A stretch of DNA of 15,060 nucleotides from an uncultured Bacillota bacterium (GCA_959606705.1 CAUHLX010000023.1:1-15060), one strand, 5' to 3'; shown: positions 6,645 to 14,846, counted from the first letter of the stretch. Numbers and translations: made by a program. Notes: generated from the sequence alone by a model not told the origin.

Positions 6645-7942
6645 TGATCGCCAGTTCCATTCTTATATTGATGGCCCTTTTGATGATCGGCGTCCCCGTG
6701 GCCTTCAGTTTTGCGGGCTCTACCTTGTTCCTGCTGTTTACGTTGGGGTATTCGCCGGATTTTCTGATTCCCTCCGGATATGGCAAGATCGGCAATCTGG
6801 TGCTTCTGTGCATCCCTTTGTTTATCATTGCCGGCGGAATCATCCGCCAGGGAAAGCTGGGGGATGCGCTGGTGGATTTCGTGGAGCTGTTCATCGGTAA
6901 GCTGAAAAGCGGTTTGGGGATCGTGACAGTGATTACCTGCGGAATCTTCGGGGCGATTTCCGGGAGTGCGTCCGCTACGCTTTCTTCCGTGGGGTCCATC
7001 ATGGCGCCGAAGCTGGCGGAGAAGGGATATCCCAAAGGGATTTCGGCTTCCTTGATCGCCAGCTCCTGTGTTCTCGCTCTGCTGATTCCTCCCAGCTCCG
7101 CTCAAGTGCTCTACGCCTGGGCAGGGGGACAATCGGTCCTGGCTTGCTTTTTGGCGACCATCGGACCGGGAATCCTGCTGGCCGTGCTGCTGTGTGTGGT
7201 GCAGCATTTCCAGGTGAGGAAGCTGCCGCAGGTACGGGTATCGGTCAAGGCACCGGGGGTGCCGGGGAGCTCCCCGGGGTATGGGAGAAAGACGAAGCAG
7301 GCCTTTCCGGCGCTGCTCATGCCGGTGATTATTCTGGGAGGGATCTACGGCGGGTTTATGACGCCGATGGAAGCCGCCGCGGTGGCGGCGCTGTACTGTG
7401 TCCCCGTAGCCTTGTATTTTTATCGGGGAATCAACCTGAGGGGACTGGGCTCCACGCTGGTGGAAAGCGCGGCGACCACCGGTACGGTGATGATCATGCT
7501 GATGAGTGCCATGCTGTTTTCAAGGATTTTGGTGATGGAAAAGGTGCCGGACGCGCTGCTTCACGCTCTGACCAGTTTTACCGACAACAAGTACCTGATC
7601 CTTTTTATGCTCAACATTCTGATGGTCATCGTGGGAATGCTGATGGACGACGGCAGCGCCATCATGCTCTGCACTCCTCTGCTGCTGCCGGTGGCGCTGG
7701 GAATCGGGGTGGATCCCATTCATTTTGCCGCGATTTTAGGAGTGAATCTGGGGATGGGAAACATCACGCCGCCCACTGCCCCCATGCTGTATTTTGCATC
7801 TCAGGTGGGGGAAGCGGAGGTCGGTGAAATGATCAAGCCTACGCTTCAGCTCATCCTGTTCGCGTGGCTTCCCACGCTGGCACTGACCACCTTTGTCCCG
7901 GCGCTGGCCCTCACCATCCCGAAGCTGATTATGGGTCTCTGA
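6641..7942 (+). CDS. dctM: TRAP transporter large permease subunit (DctM family)
   Basis: This is a 433-residue polytopic membrane protein of normal DctM length, with about a dozen hydrophobic segments. Signatures include GAISGSASATLSSVGSIMAP followed by GYPKG, the LLIPPSS turn, DDGSAIMLCTPLLLPVA, and NLGMGNITPPTAPMLYF, which carries the conserved TPP motif. It forms the elevator-type transport channel that uses the sodium gradient. The start at 6641 has GGGAGG eight bases upstream; the frame is open further left only inside dctQ. It is the last gene of the operon before a new promoter. No convincing terminator follows; only a four-pair hairpin with a short T run is seen near 7945-7970. Confidence 0.92.
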   Translation: MMIASSILILMALLMIGVPVAFSFAGSTLFLLFTLGYSPDFLIPSGYGKIGNLVLLCIPLFIIAGGIIRQGKLGDALVDFVELFIGKLKSGLGIVTVITCGIFGAISGSASATLSSVGSIMAPKLAEKGYPKGISASLIASSCVLALLIPPSSAQVLYAWAGGQSVLACFLATIGPGILLAVLLCVVQHFQVRKLPQVRVSVKAPGVPGSSPGYGRKTKQAFPALLMPVIILGGIYGGFMTPMEAAAVAALYCVPVALYFYRGINLRGLGSTLVESAATTGTVMIMLMSAMLFSRILVMEKVPDALLHALTSFTDNKYLILFMLNILMVIVGMLMDDGSAIMLCTPLLLPVALGIGVDPIHFAAILGVNLGMGNITPPTAPMLYFASQVGEAEVGEMIKPTLQLILFAWLPTLALTTFVPALALTIPKLIMGL

Positions 7943-7971
7943 AACGGAACCGGCTGATTCCTCCCTTTTAG

Positions 7972-8000
7972 TTGCTTTACATTAGGAAAAATGTTATAGT
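7972..8000 (+). promoter_or_regulatory. extended -10 promoter of the GGDEF-EAL gene
   Basis: TTGCTT (7972-7977) and TATAGT (7995-8000) lie 17 bases apart, and TG at 7992-7993 makes an extended -10. Transcription would begin near 8007, giving a leader of about 70 bases. A weaker second pair (TTGTTA with AATAAT) lies within that leader. The gene can thus be expressed apart from the TRAP operon. Confidence 0.65.
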
Positions 8001-8078
8001 AAAGAAAATAAAAGGCTATTGTTACCTATCCCTTTCGACTAGAATAATAGAACGAAATGGGGAGACGAGGCGTCAGCC

Positions 8079-9947
8079 ATGAGAACGAAACGCGGATTTC
8101 AATTATATACCGGAATATGGCTGGTCGCGGTACTGGTCTTATTACTGCTGCTTTGGCGAAACGTTGGGGACGCGCGGATCATCAACTACAGCGGTCTGGT
8201 TCGCGGCGCCACGCAGCGCCTGGTCAAGGAAGAGATGAACGGTCAGCCGGATGATGCGCTGATCCACCGTTTGGACGGGATCATCGAAAATCTTCAGACC
8301 GGAAAAGGGGAGTACAATCTCGTAAAAAACAGTGATCAGGAATATCAGCGGCAGCTATCGGAGTTGAAGCTGGTCTGGGAACGCATGAAGGAAGAGATCT
8401 ATTTGGTGCGTTCCGGAGCCGTTTCGGACAGACAGCTCTATGAATTGAGCCAGCAGCATTTTGAGATGGCGGATCGCTTGGTGCTGGAGGCGGAGCAGGA
8501 TTCCAACCGCAAGCTGCTCAGCTTTATCGCGGTCTACTTTTTGGTCCTGCTTTTTTCCGTGCTCATTTTTGTCATGGTGAACCAGCACAATCAGAAGACG
8601 CTGGAAAAGACAACGTCTACGGACAAGCTAACCGGCCTCTTGAACCGGGATGGTTTTGAAGCGGCCGCGGCCGCTCTTTTGCGCCAGTATGGCAAACGAC
8701 AGTATGTCATCGTAGAATTTGATATCGATAATTTCAGAGTGATCAACAACTCGATCGGATTTGCCCAGGGGGACCAGCTGCTGTACGCTCTGGCTTCGGC
8801 GCTTTTAAACTGGCGGGAAAACGTGTGCCTTTGCGCGCGCATCGATGCGGATGACTTCGTTCTGCTGGCGGAGAAAAGGGATACCCTGATTCCGGAGCTG
8901 GAGGTTGTCTTAGAGCGCGCTACGCGGGAGCAGCACTTTATCGAGCCTCTCGGAGGCGTGGGCTTCACCTTCGGCGCGTATCAAATCCCCGACAACGGTG
9001 AAATGATCAAGGCGATTATGGACAAGGCGAATACGGCGCATAAGACGGCGAAGGCGCAAGCACACAAATCGCTTGTCTGGTATGACGAGAAGCTTCTGCA
9101 AAAGCTGAAGAAGGAGAGCAGTCTAAAAGAGCGGCTGCATTACGGTCTGCTCAACGAAGAGTTTAAACTGTATCTTCAGCCTCGAGTGGAGCTTTCCAAT
9201 ATGCGGATCGTAGGGGCCGAGGCGCTGGTGCGGTGGGAGATTCCGGGGAACGATATCCTTTATCCCGACGCGTTCATTCCGCTGTTTGAAGAGAACGGTT
9301 CCATTGCGGAACTGGATTTCCATATGCTGAGAAAAGTCTGCCTGTATCTGCATCGGCGGCGGGAGAGGGGGCAGGAGCTGTTTCCTGTTTCCGTCAACTT
9401 TTCCCGTGTCACTCTCTATCAACAGGCGTTTTATGAGACCTTCCACGGAATTGTGGACCAGTACGATATCCCATATGACTGCATCGAGCTGGAGGTCACC
9501 GAAAGTGCTTTTAATGAAATTGCGGACGCTGTCCTTCGAATGCTGTCCGGATTGGACGACGAGGGCTTCCCCATCGCCATGGATGATTTCGGCTCCGGCT
9601 ATTCCAGCCTGAACCTGCTGGGAAGGCTTCCACTCCGGATCATCAAGCTGGATAAGACATTCCTGCGGGAGGGAGACGCCAACGAAAGCGTCAAGGGCAT
9701 TATCATCTGTGCCGTGGAAGTGGCGCATACAATGGGAGTCCGCATCGTCTGCGAAGGCGCGGAGCAGGCGCAGCACGTGGCTTTCCTGCGGGAAATCGGC
9801 TGCGATTATGCTCAGGGGTATTATTTTACCAAGCCCATTCCACAAGAGGCGTTTGACCAAAAGTATCCCATTTTAGAAAAGCGGGCCTCCCTGCCGCAGC
9901 GGCGCTTGAGTCCGAGCATACGATCGGCTGGGACGAACGAGGACTAA
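8079..9947 (+). CDS. membrane GGDEF-EAL protein, probable cyclic-di-GMP phosphodiesterase
   Basis: The protein has 622 residues. A membrane helix at about 10-27, an extracytoplasmic helical region at about 28-145 and a second helix at about 148-170 form a sensor module. Its NYSGLVRGATQRLVKEE stretch resembles the start of PilJ-like sensor domains. The GGDEF domain (about 180-345) starts with STDKLTGLLNRDGF, but its active-site motif is DADDF (256-260), both glycines lost, so cyclase activity is unlikely. The EAL domain (about 350-600) keeps E381-A382-L383, N440 in SVNFS, ELEVTES (470-476), D502/D503 in MDDFGSGYSSL and K523, so phosphodiesterase activity is plausible. GAGG lies eight bases before the ATG. 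The gene ends in front of a terminator and faces convergent genes. Confidence 0.9.
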   Translation: MRTKRGFQLYTGIWLVAVLVLLLLLWRNVGDARIINYSGLVRGATQRLVKEEMNGQPDDALIHRLDGIIENLQTGKGEYNLVKNSDQEYQRQLSELKLVWERMKEEIYLVRSGAVSDRQLYELSQQHFEMADRLVLEAEQDSNRKLLSFIAVYFLVLLFSVLIFVMVNQHNQKTLEKTTSTDKLTGLLNRDGFEAAAAALLRQYGKRQYVIVEFDIDNFRVINNSIGFAQGDQLLYALASALLNWRENVCLCARIDADDFVLLAEKRDTLIPELEVVLERATREQHFIEPLGGVGFTFGAYQIPDNGEMIKAIMDKANTAHKTAKAQAHKSLVWYDEKLLQKLKKESSLKERLHYGLLNEEFKLYLQPRVELSNMRIVGAEALVRWEIPGNDILYPDAFIPLFEENGSIAELDFHMLRKVCLYLHRRRERGQELFPVSVNFSRVTLYQQAFYETFHGIVDQYDIPYDCIELEVTESAFNEIADAVLRMLSGLDDEGFPIAMDDFGSGYSSLNLLGRLPLRIIKLDKTFLREGDANESVKGIIICAVEVAHTMGVRIVCEGAEQAQHVAFLREIGCDYAQGYYFTKPIPQEAFDQKYPILEKRASLPQRRLSPSIRSAGTNED

Positions 9948-9990
9948 CGCAGCAGTCGGAAGTTGAAAGACGTCTTAACTGCTCAAGCAA

Positions 9991-10034
9991 AAAAAGCTTT
10001 CCGGCACATCGGAAGATGTGCCGGAAAGCTTTTT
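9991..10034. terminator. bidirectional intrinsic terminator
   Basis: A perfect 20-bp stem (9991-10010 with 10015-10034) closes on the GNRA tetraloop GGAA. The stem is A-rich at its left base and T-rich at its right base, so each strand ends its hairpin in a U run. It serves the GGDEF-EAL gene on the plus strand and the flavodiiron protein gene on the minus strand, whose stop lies only 12 bases away. Confidence 0.95.
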
Positions 10035-10045
10035 ATTTTCTCAGG

Positions 10046-11245
10046 CTATTTCATGGATTCCAGAATGCCGTCCACCAGGGCGTCCAGCTCGGCGATCTTA
10101 TCCTCGTTCATCGCCGAGGCCAGTGTCAGACGTTCGTTGAGAACCGTCATCTCCTTCATCTCATCCAGAAAATCGGCCATCAGCGTACCGGATTTGCAGG
10201 CCCAGGAGCCGTTCTCCACGATAGCGAAGGTGCGTTTTTGAAGGTTCAGAGCTTTCATATCCGCTAAGTAGTTGTGCATGACCGGGAAGATTCCTAAGTT
10301 GTAGGTAACCGAGGCCAGGACCACATGACTGAGACGGAAGGTTTCCGAAATCAACTGGGAAACGTGAGTGTTGGAAACGTCGTACAAAACCACGTTGGTC
10401 ATGCCCTTTTCCGCCAGGCGGGCGGCCAGAGCCTGAGCGGTAATTTCGGTGTTGCCATACATGGAAGCATAAGCGATCATCACACCCTTTTCCTCCGGTT
10501 CATAACGGCTCCACTTGTCATACTTATCCAGGAAGTATCCCAGATCGCTGCGCCAGACCGGACCGTGCAGAGGGCAGATCATCTTAATGTCCAGAGCCGC
10601 CGCCTTTTTCAGCAGCTTCTGAACGTGGGGACCGTATTTCCCCACGATGTTGGTGTAGTAGCGTCTGGCATCGTCGATCCAATCGCGGTCGAAGTTGACC
10701 TCGTCGTTGAACAGCTTGCCGTCCAGCGCGCCGAAGGAACCGAAGGCGTCGGCGGAGAACAGGACTCCGTTGGTGGTGTCAAAGGTGACCATCGCTTCCG
10801 GCCAGTGAACCATGGCCGCGGAGGCGAAGGTGACTTGATGTTTCCCGAAGGACTTCACATCTCCTTCTTTTACCTCCTCGATATGTCCGTCCACGGAAAA
10901 GCCGAACTGCCGCATGAGCATGAAAGCCTTTTCCGTGCTGATGATCTTCACTTTTGGGTAGCGAAGCAGAATTTCTTCAATCGTGGCCGCGTGATCCGGT
11001 TCCACGTGATTGATTACCATGTAATCCAGGTTCTTTCCATCGAGAACGTGCTGAATATTCTCGAGGAACAGCCGGCCGATGGTCCAGTCGACTGTATCGA
11101 ACAGGACGGTTTTCCGATCCAGCAGCAGATACGAATTGTAGGAAACGCCCCGGGGAATGGGGTGAATGTTTTCAAAGAGCGCCAGGCGATGGTCGTTGCC
11201 TCCGACCCAATACAAGTCCTCGGTTACGTTACGAACACAATACAT
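10046..11245 (-). CDS. fprA: flavodiiron protein (FprA-type oxygen/nitric oxide reductase)
   Basis: The protein has 399 residues, the standard length for a two-domain flavodiiron protein. The N-terminal metallo-beta-lactamase-like half carries the diiron ligands H80, E82, D84 (NHVEPDHA, also H85), H147, D166 and H227. The C-terminal flavodoxin domain (about 254-399) has the FMN loop SMYGNTEITA. No rubredoxin domain is fused to it, so electrons must come from a partner, typically rubredoxin. These cytosolic enzymes reduce O2 to water, or NO to N2O, in anaerobes. AAAGGAGG lies eight bases before the ATG. The gene follows the acyl-CoA dehydrogenase/rubredoxin fusion by 74 bases with no terminator or promoter evident between, so co-transcription and electron transfer between the two products are likely. 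Confidence 0.95.
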   Translation of the reverse strand: MYCVRNVTEDLYWVGGNDHRLALFENIHPIPRGVSYNSYLLLDRKTVLFDTVDWTIGRLFLENIQHVLDGKNLDYMVINHVEPDHAATIEEILLRYPKVKIISTEKAFMLMRQFGFSVDGHIEEVKEGDVKSFGKHQVTFASAAMVHWPEAMVTFDTTNGVLFSADAFGSFGALDGKLFNDEVNFDRDWIDDARRYYTNIVGKYGPHVQKLLKKAAALDIKMICPLHGPVWRSDLGYFLDKYDKWSRYEPEEKGVMIAYASMYGNTEITAQALAARLAEKGMTNVVLYDVSNTHVSQLISETFRLSHVVLASVTYNLGIFPVMHNYLADMKALNLQKRTFAIVENGSWACKSGTLMADFLDEMKEMTVLNERLTLASAMNEDKIAELDALVDGILESMK

Positions 11246-11319
11246 AGATGAAACCTCCTTTATACTTTAAAAGCCTTTTCTGATTGATATGGTAGGAAGC
11301 CGTACGTGCCGCAGCCGTA

Positions 11320-13227
11320 TCAAGCCTCGATAAACTGATCCTTCGCTTCGCCGCAGTCCGGACAGATCCATTCCTCGGGCAGTCCGTCAAACAGCGTTCC
11401 CGGACGGATCTCCCCTTCCGGGTCCCCTTCGGCGGCATCGTATTCGTAACCGCAGCCGCTGCAGACATAGCGCTTGTAGGAGGGCGCGGTTTTCTTGGGA
11501 ACAAACCGCTTCATCTTCTTCATGGGCGGAGCGGGCTGCTTGGGTTCTCCGTTGTCCAGAGCCGCCGTGAGAAGAGGGAGGATTTCCATCACATCTCCTA
11601 CGATCCCGTAGTCGCAGTTTTTGAAAATAGGCGCGTTGGCGTTGGTGTTGATCGCTACGATGGTGGCGGCGTCCTTGATCCCTTTTAAATGCTGCCCGGC
11701 TCCGGAAATTCCGCAGGCGATGTACAGATTGCCATTGAACTTCTGCCCGGACATTCCCACATAACGATTGAGGGGCACATATTTCAGGGTTTCCGCCACC
11801 GGACGGGAGGAGCCCACGGCCGCGCCGGCTTGGAGGGCCAGAGCTCGGATCAGCTCCATGTTTTCCTTGGCGCCGATGCCTTTGCCTGCGCTGACCACCC
11901 GTTCCGCCTGCGTGATGGGCGTATCGGGGTCGATTCCCACCGTAAAATCGTAGCCGTCCGCTTTCAGAGCTTCCACCAGAGTACGCACGCGTTCCTGCGG
12001 GGAACCTTCCTTCAAAATCATTTTCTTGCGGTGGCCGGTGATGGGACCGCGTTTCGATTTGCCCGCCGGCACATTCTCTTTCGGCATTTTGCCGATGATA
12101 TGGGAGGCGATGACCACCCTCTGAATTTCGTTGGTTCCTTCGTAAATCGTGCAGATCTTCGCGTCCCGATAAGCTCGTTCCACTTCCATCCCCTTGAGAT
12201 AGCCATTGCCGCCGAAAATTTGAACCGCGTCGTTCACCACTTCCAGACAAATGTCGGAGGTGTACTGCTTGGCCATGGCGGATTCCATGCCGTAAGGCTG
12301 GTGGTTTTCCTTTAACTCCGCCGCGCTGTAGACCAGGAATCTGGCACATCTCAATTTGGTGGCCATATCGGCCAGCTTAAAGGAAATGATCTGCTGCTGA
12401 GCAATGGGCTTGTCGAACTGAATCCGTTCCTTGGCATATTCCAAAGCCTGCTCGTAAGCTCCCTGGGCGATGCCCAGAGCCTGTGCCGCAATGCCGATGC
12501 GCCCGCCGTCCAGCGTGGACATAGCGATCTTGAATCCCTCGCCTTCCTTGCCCAGAAGGTTTTCTTTCGGTACCTTCACATCGTTGAAGATCAGTTCGCA
12601 GGTGGCGGAGGAGCGGATACCCATCTTATCGTAATGGTCTCCAAACTCAAACCCTTCCCAGCCCTTCTCCACGATGAAGGCACTGATTCCGCGAGTGCCG
12701 ATATCCGGGGTGGTAACGGCAAACACGACGTAGGTGTCGGCAACGCCGCCGTTGGTAATGAAAATCTTCCCGCCGTTCAAAAGGTAATGGTCGCCCTCTA
12801 AGACCGCAGTGGTCTCCGTACCGCCCGCGTCGCTGCCGGCGTTGGGCTCGGTGAGACCGAAAGCACCCAGCTTTTCACCCTTTGCAAGGGGAACCAGATA
12901 TTTCTGTTTCTGTTCTTCCGTGCCGAAAGCGAAAATCGGATAGGATCCCAGGGAGACATGAGCCGAAAGGATGACGCCCGTACCGCCGTCCACCCTGGCC
13001 AGTTCTTCCACCGCGATGGCGTAGCTGAGAACATCTAAGCCGGCGCCGCCGTATTCCTGAGGGTAGGGAATTCCCAGCATGCCCATCTGGGCCAGCTTTT
13101 GGATTGCTTCAGTGGGGAACTGGTTCTCTTTATCCAGCAGAAACGCGATGGGCTTTACCTCGGTCTCCGCGAATTCTCTGATCTTCGCGCGCAGCGCTTC
13201 CTGTTCTTCCGTCGTCTTAAAATACAT
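11320..13227 (-). CDS. acyl-CoA dehydrogenase - ETF alpha FAD domain - rubredoxin fusion
   Basis: This 635-residue protein has three parts. Residues 1-380 are a full acyl-CoA dehydrogenase: GLTEPNAGSDAGG is the FAD/substrate signature, and IYEGTNEIQR carries the usual catalytic Glu. Residues about 436-557 match the FAD-binding C-terminal domain of ETF alpha (AERVVSAGKGIG, GAAVGSSRPVAE, GISGAGQHLKG, ANAPIFKNCDYGIVGD); the N-terminal ETF alpha domain and ETF beta are absent. Residues about 586-635 are a rubredoxin with the two iron-binding pairs YVCSGCGY and WICPDCGE. Electrons from acyl-CoA could thus pass through two flavins to one iron within a single chain. GGAGG lies seven bases before the ATG. 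The next gene is the flavodiiron protein, a known rubredoxin-dependent acceptor. The acyl chain preferred cannot be told. Confidence 0.93.
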   Translation of the reverse strand: MYFKTTEEQEALRAKIREFAETEVKPIAFLLDKENQFPTEAIQKLAQMGMLGIPYPQEYGGAGLDVLSYAIAVEELARVDGGTGVILSAHVSLGSYPIFAFGTEEQKQKYLVPLAKGEKLGAFGLTEPNAGSDAGGTETTAVLEGDHYLLNGGKIFITNGGVADTYVVFAVTTPDIGTRGISAFIVEKGWEGFEFGDHYDKMGIRSSATCELIFNDVKVPKENLLGKEGEGFKIAMSTLDGGRIGIAAQALGIAQGAYEQALEYAKERIQFDKPIAQQQIISFKLADMATKLRCARFLVYSAAELKENHQPYGMESAMAKQYTSDICLEVVNDAVQIFGGNGYLKGMEVERAYRDAKICTIYEGTNEIQRVVIASHIIGKMPKENVPAGKSKRGPITGHRKKMILKEGSPQERVRTLVEALKADGYDFTVGIDPDTPITQAERVVSAGKGIGAKENMELIRALALQAGAAVGSSRPVAETLKYVPLNRYVGMSGQKFNGNLYIACGISGAGQHLKGIKDAATIVAINTNANAPIFKNCDYGIVGDVMEILPLLTAALDNGEPKQPAPPMKKMKRFVPKKTAPSYKRYVCSGCGYEYDAAEGDPEGEIRPGTLFDGLPEEWICPDCGEAKDQFIEA

Positions 13228-13247
13228 ACCACTGCCTCCTTCATTTT

Positions 13248-13260
13248 CCTTCCGGGAAGG
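13248..13260. repeat. 13-base palindrome upstream of the dehydrogenase fusion
   Basis: CCTTCC and GGAAGG flank one central G. It lies 20 bases before the start codon of the fusion gene, just ahead of the ribosome binding site. It could be an operator or a small mRNA hairpin; only the symmetry is seen. Confidence 0.35.
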
Positions 13261-13319
13261 TCGTTTGTCAACCCGGCTTCGAGTAAATCTTCGGAATTCT
13301 CATGACATTCGCTGATTCA

Positions 13320-13341
13320 AATAATAATATTAATTATTATT
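13320..13341. repeat. A/T-only inverted repeat in the intergenic region
   Basis: AATAATAAT (13320-13328) and ATTATTATT (13333-13341) form a perfect 9-bp inverted repeat around ATTA, in the 177-base gap between the GTPase gene and the dehydrogenase fusion gene. It could bind a regulator or simply be an A/T-rich promoter-proximal stretch. I see no well-spaced -35/-10 pair for the fusion gene here. Confidence 0.4.
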
Positions 13342-13404
13342 ATTGATTTACCCGGAAAAAAATGAGTGAAACAGACTTTTTCGTAATTTAATAAAATATT
13401 CCGA

Positions 13405-14793
13405 TTACTTCCCGAGACGGGCTCGAAGACGTTCTAATTGTCGGGTCAGCTTGTTGAGATCGGAAATTTTCTTGGCGATCACGTAAGTGTCTTCCTCCTG
13501 ATACATCATGATCTGGGTCAGATCGTGATCGATTTCCTGACAGAGGTCGGCAACTTCCTCCCGAACATCCCGATCCCACACCTCGGTTTGCCGGTCCTTC
13601 GAAGAATCGGGAACGGTTTCTGTCATGGAATTGTCATCCGTGACAGGGGGGCTTGAGGACCGTTCCGGTGACAAGCTCAGCTCTTCCAGCTCAAAATGGT
13701 ATTCGATCCCGAAGAGCTCTTTGATTTTGGCAGCGAGAAAGCGTTTGATTTCATTTTGCAAGAGCACCCGCCGGACATCGCGTGCGGCCGGGGTTTCTTG
13801 AGTCTGCTGGGAGGCGTGTCCCGTTGCGGTGTCCCGTCCCTGCCGAAACCAGTCTTCGGCGGCCTGTTCTTTGACGTCGTCAAAGATGGAGCGCATCTGC
13901 GTGAAACGCTCTTCGAATTTGCGAGGAGGCAGTTGAAGAGCATGCCAGTACAAGCTGATTCTGCCGATGGCTCCGCCGATCAGTTCTCGCAGCTTAACGC
14001 GAACCGACTCCTCCAGAATTTCTTCGGCGGAGGTACGCAAGTCCGTCTCAATGGCCGTTCTCAATTCGTTCAGACCGTCTCCCTGTCTGGCGCTCACCGG
14101 GAACATGGACACCGTATCCACGTTCAGCAGCTGGCGAAGCAGGGCGCCGCAGTAGTCCATGTACATGGAAAGCTCCTCGGGAGAAACCGTGTCGATTTTA
14201 TTGACCGCAAAGTAGAATTTGGAAGCGAATTCCCGGACCTTTTCCAGAAAATCGATTTCGATCTGGTTGATGGGGCTATCCACGGAGAGCATGAAAATCA
14301 CGGCGTCGCTTTCTCGAACGAAGGAGTAAGCGGCCTGGGAATTGTGCTGGTGAAAGGAGCCCACACCGGGAGTGTCCACAAAGACCAGTCCGTCCTTGAG
14401 GAAATCCGAGGGGGTGCGGAGGGTGACCGATGCCACCGCCAGCCGATTGTCCGGATTTTTCTGCTCACTGATGTAATCGGAAAGCGATTCAAATTCCACC
14501 GGTAGAATCGCTCCGTTCTCGAAATGTACCTCCGCGCTTCGCTGACCGTATCGAATGCGAGTAACCGCCGAGGTGACGGGAATGATCCCTACCGGGAGCA
14601 GCGGTTCTCCCAGAATGGCGTTGACCAGCGTGCTCTTTCCCCGTTTGAATTGCCCGATTACGGAAACGGTAATTTCCCCATGCTCCAGCTTGTCGATCAG
14701 CTCGCTGACCCGAGCCTCCTCCGCCCCGCAGATTTCCGCCGGCAGAAGAAGGGCGTCCACTTGCCGGGCGGTTTCAAGTATTGATGAATTCAT
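13405..14793 (-). CDS. dynamin-like GTPase family protein
   Basis: The protein has 462 residues. The GTPase domain shows the P-loop GQFKRGKS (47-54), the switch I threonine T74 in IPVTSAVT, DTPG (140-143) and NKID (198-201), with SAR at 234-236 as a G5-like motif. The segment GKSTLVNAILGEPLLPVG is typical of bacterial dynamin-like proteins. The C-terminal 200 residues are helical and charged, with an acidic, Ser-rich stretch near 370-400 and a final coiled-coil-like segment. There is no obvious transmembrane helix. It is short next to many bacterial dynamins (600 or more residues), so the membrane-binding part may be reduced. AGGAGA lies seven bases before the ATG. The cellular role is unknown; membrane remodelling or repair is known for some relatives. 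Confidence 0.85.
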   Translation of the reverse strand: MNSSILETARQVDALLLPAEICGAEEARVSELIDKLEHGEITVSVIGQFKRGKSTLVNAILGEPLLPVGIIPVTSAVTRIRYGQRSAEVHFENGAILPVEFESLSDYISEQKNPDNRLAVASVTLRTPSDFLKDGLVFVDTPGVGSFHQHNSQAAYSFVRESDAVIFMLSVDSPINQIEIDFLEKVREFASKFYFAVNKIDTVSPEELSMYMDYCGALLRQLLNVDTVSMFPVSARQGDGLNELRTAIETDLRTSAEEILEESVRVKLRELIGGAIGRISLYWHALQLPPRKFEERFTQMRSIFDDVKEQAAEDWFRQGRDTATGHASQQTQETPAARDVRRVLLQNEIKRFLAAKIKELFGIEYHFELEELSLSPERSSSPPVTDDNSMTETVPDSSKDRQTEVWDRDVREEVADLCQEIDHDLTQIMMYQEEDTYVIAKKISDLNKLTRQLERLRARLGK

Positions 14794-14846
14794 TTTAAAA
14801 TCTCCTGTGCCGTACGATTCCTGTGATCTTCCTTCATTCCGGTCCT

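Noticed and set aside
7945..7970. Possible terminator after dctM (GGAA...TTCC followed by CTTTT)
   Set aside because: Only four base pairs with a long loop and a short T run; too weak to call.
10325..11251. Plus-strand open frame of 308 codons opposite the flavodiiron protein gene
   Set aside because: The minus strand encodes a complete flavodiiron protein with all metal ligands; the plus frame is its mirror and lacks a recognisable domain.
13243..13271. TTGACA with GAAAAT 17 bases downstream on the minus strand, a possible promoter of the dehydrogenase fusion
   Set aside because: The start of transcription would fall inside the ribosome binding site, leaving almost no leader, and the -10 match is only 4/6.
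13696..14505. Plus-strand open frame of 269 codons opposite the GTPase gene
   Set aside because: The minus strand carries intact GTPase motifs with a good start; the plus frame has no recognisable family.
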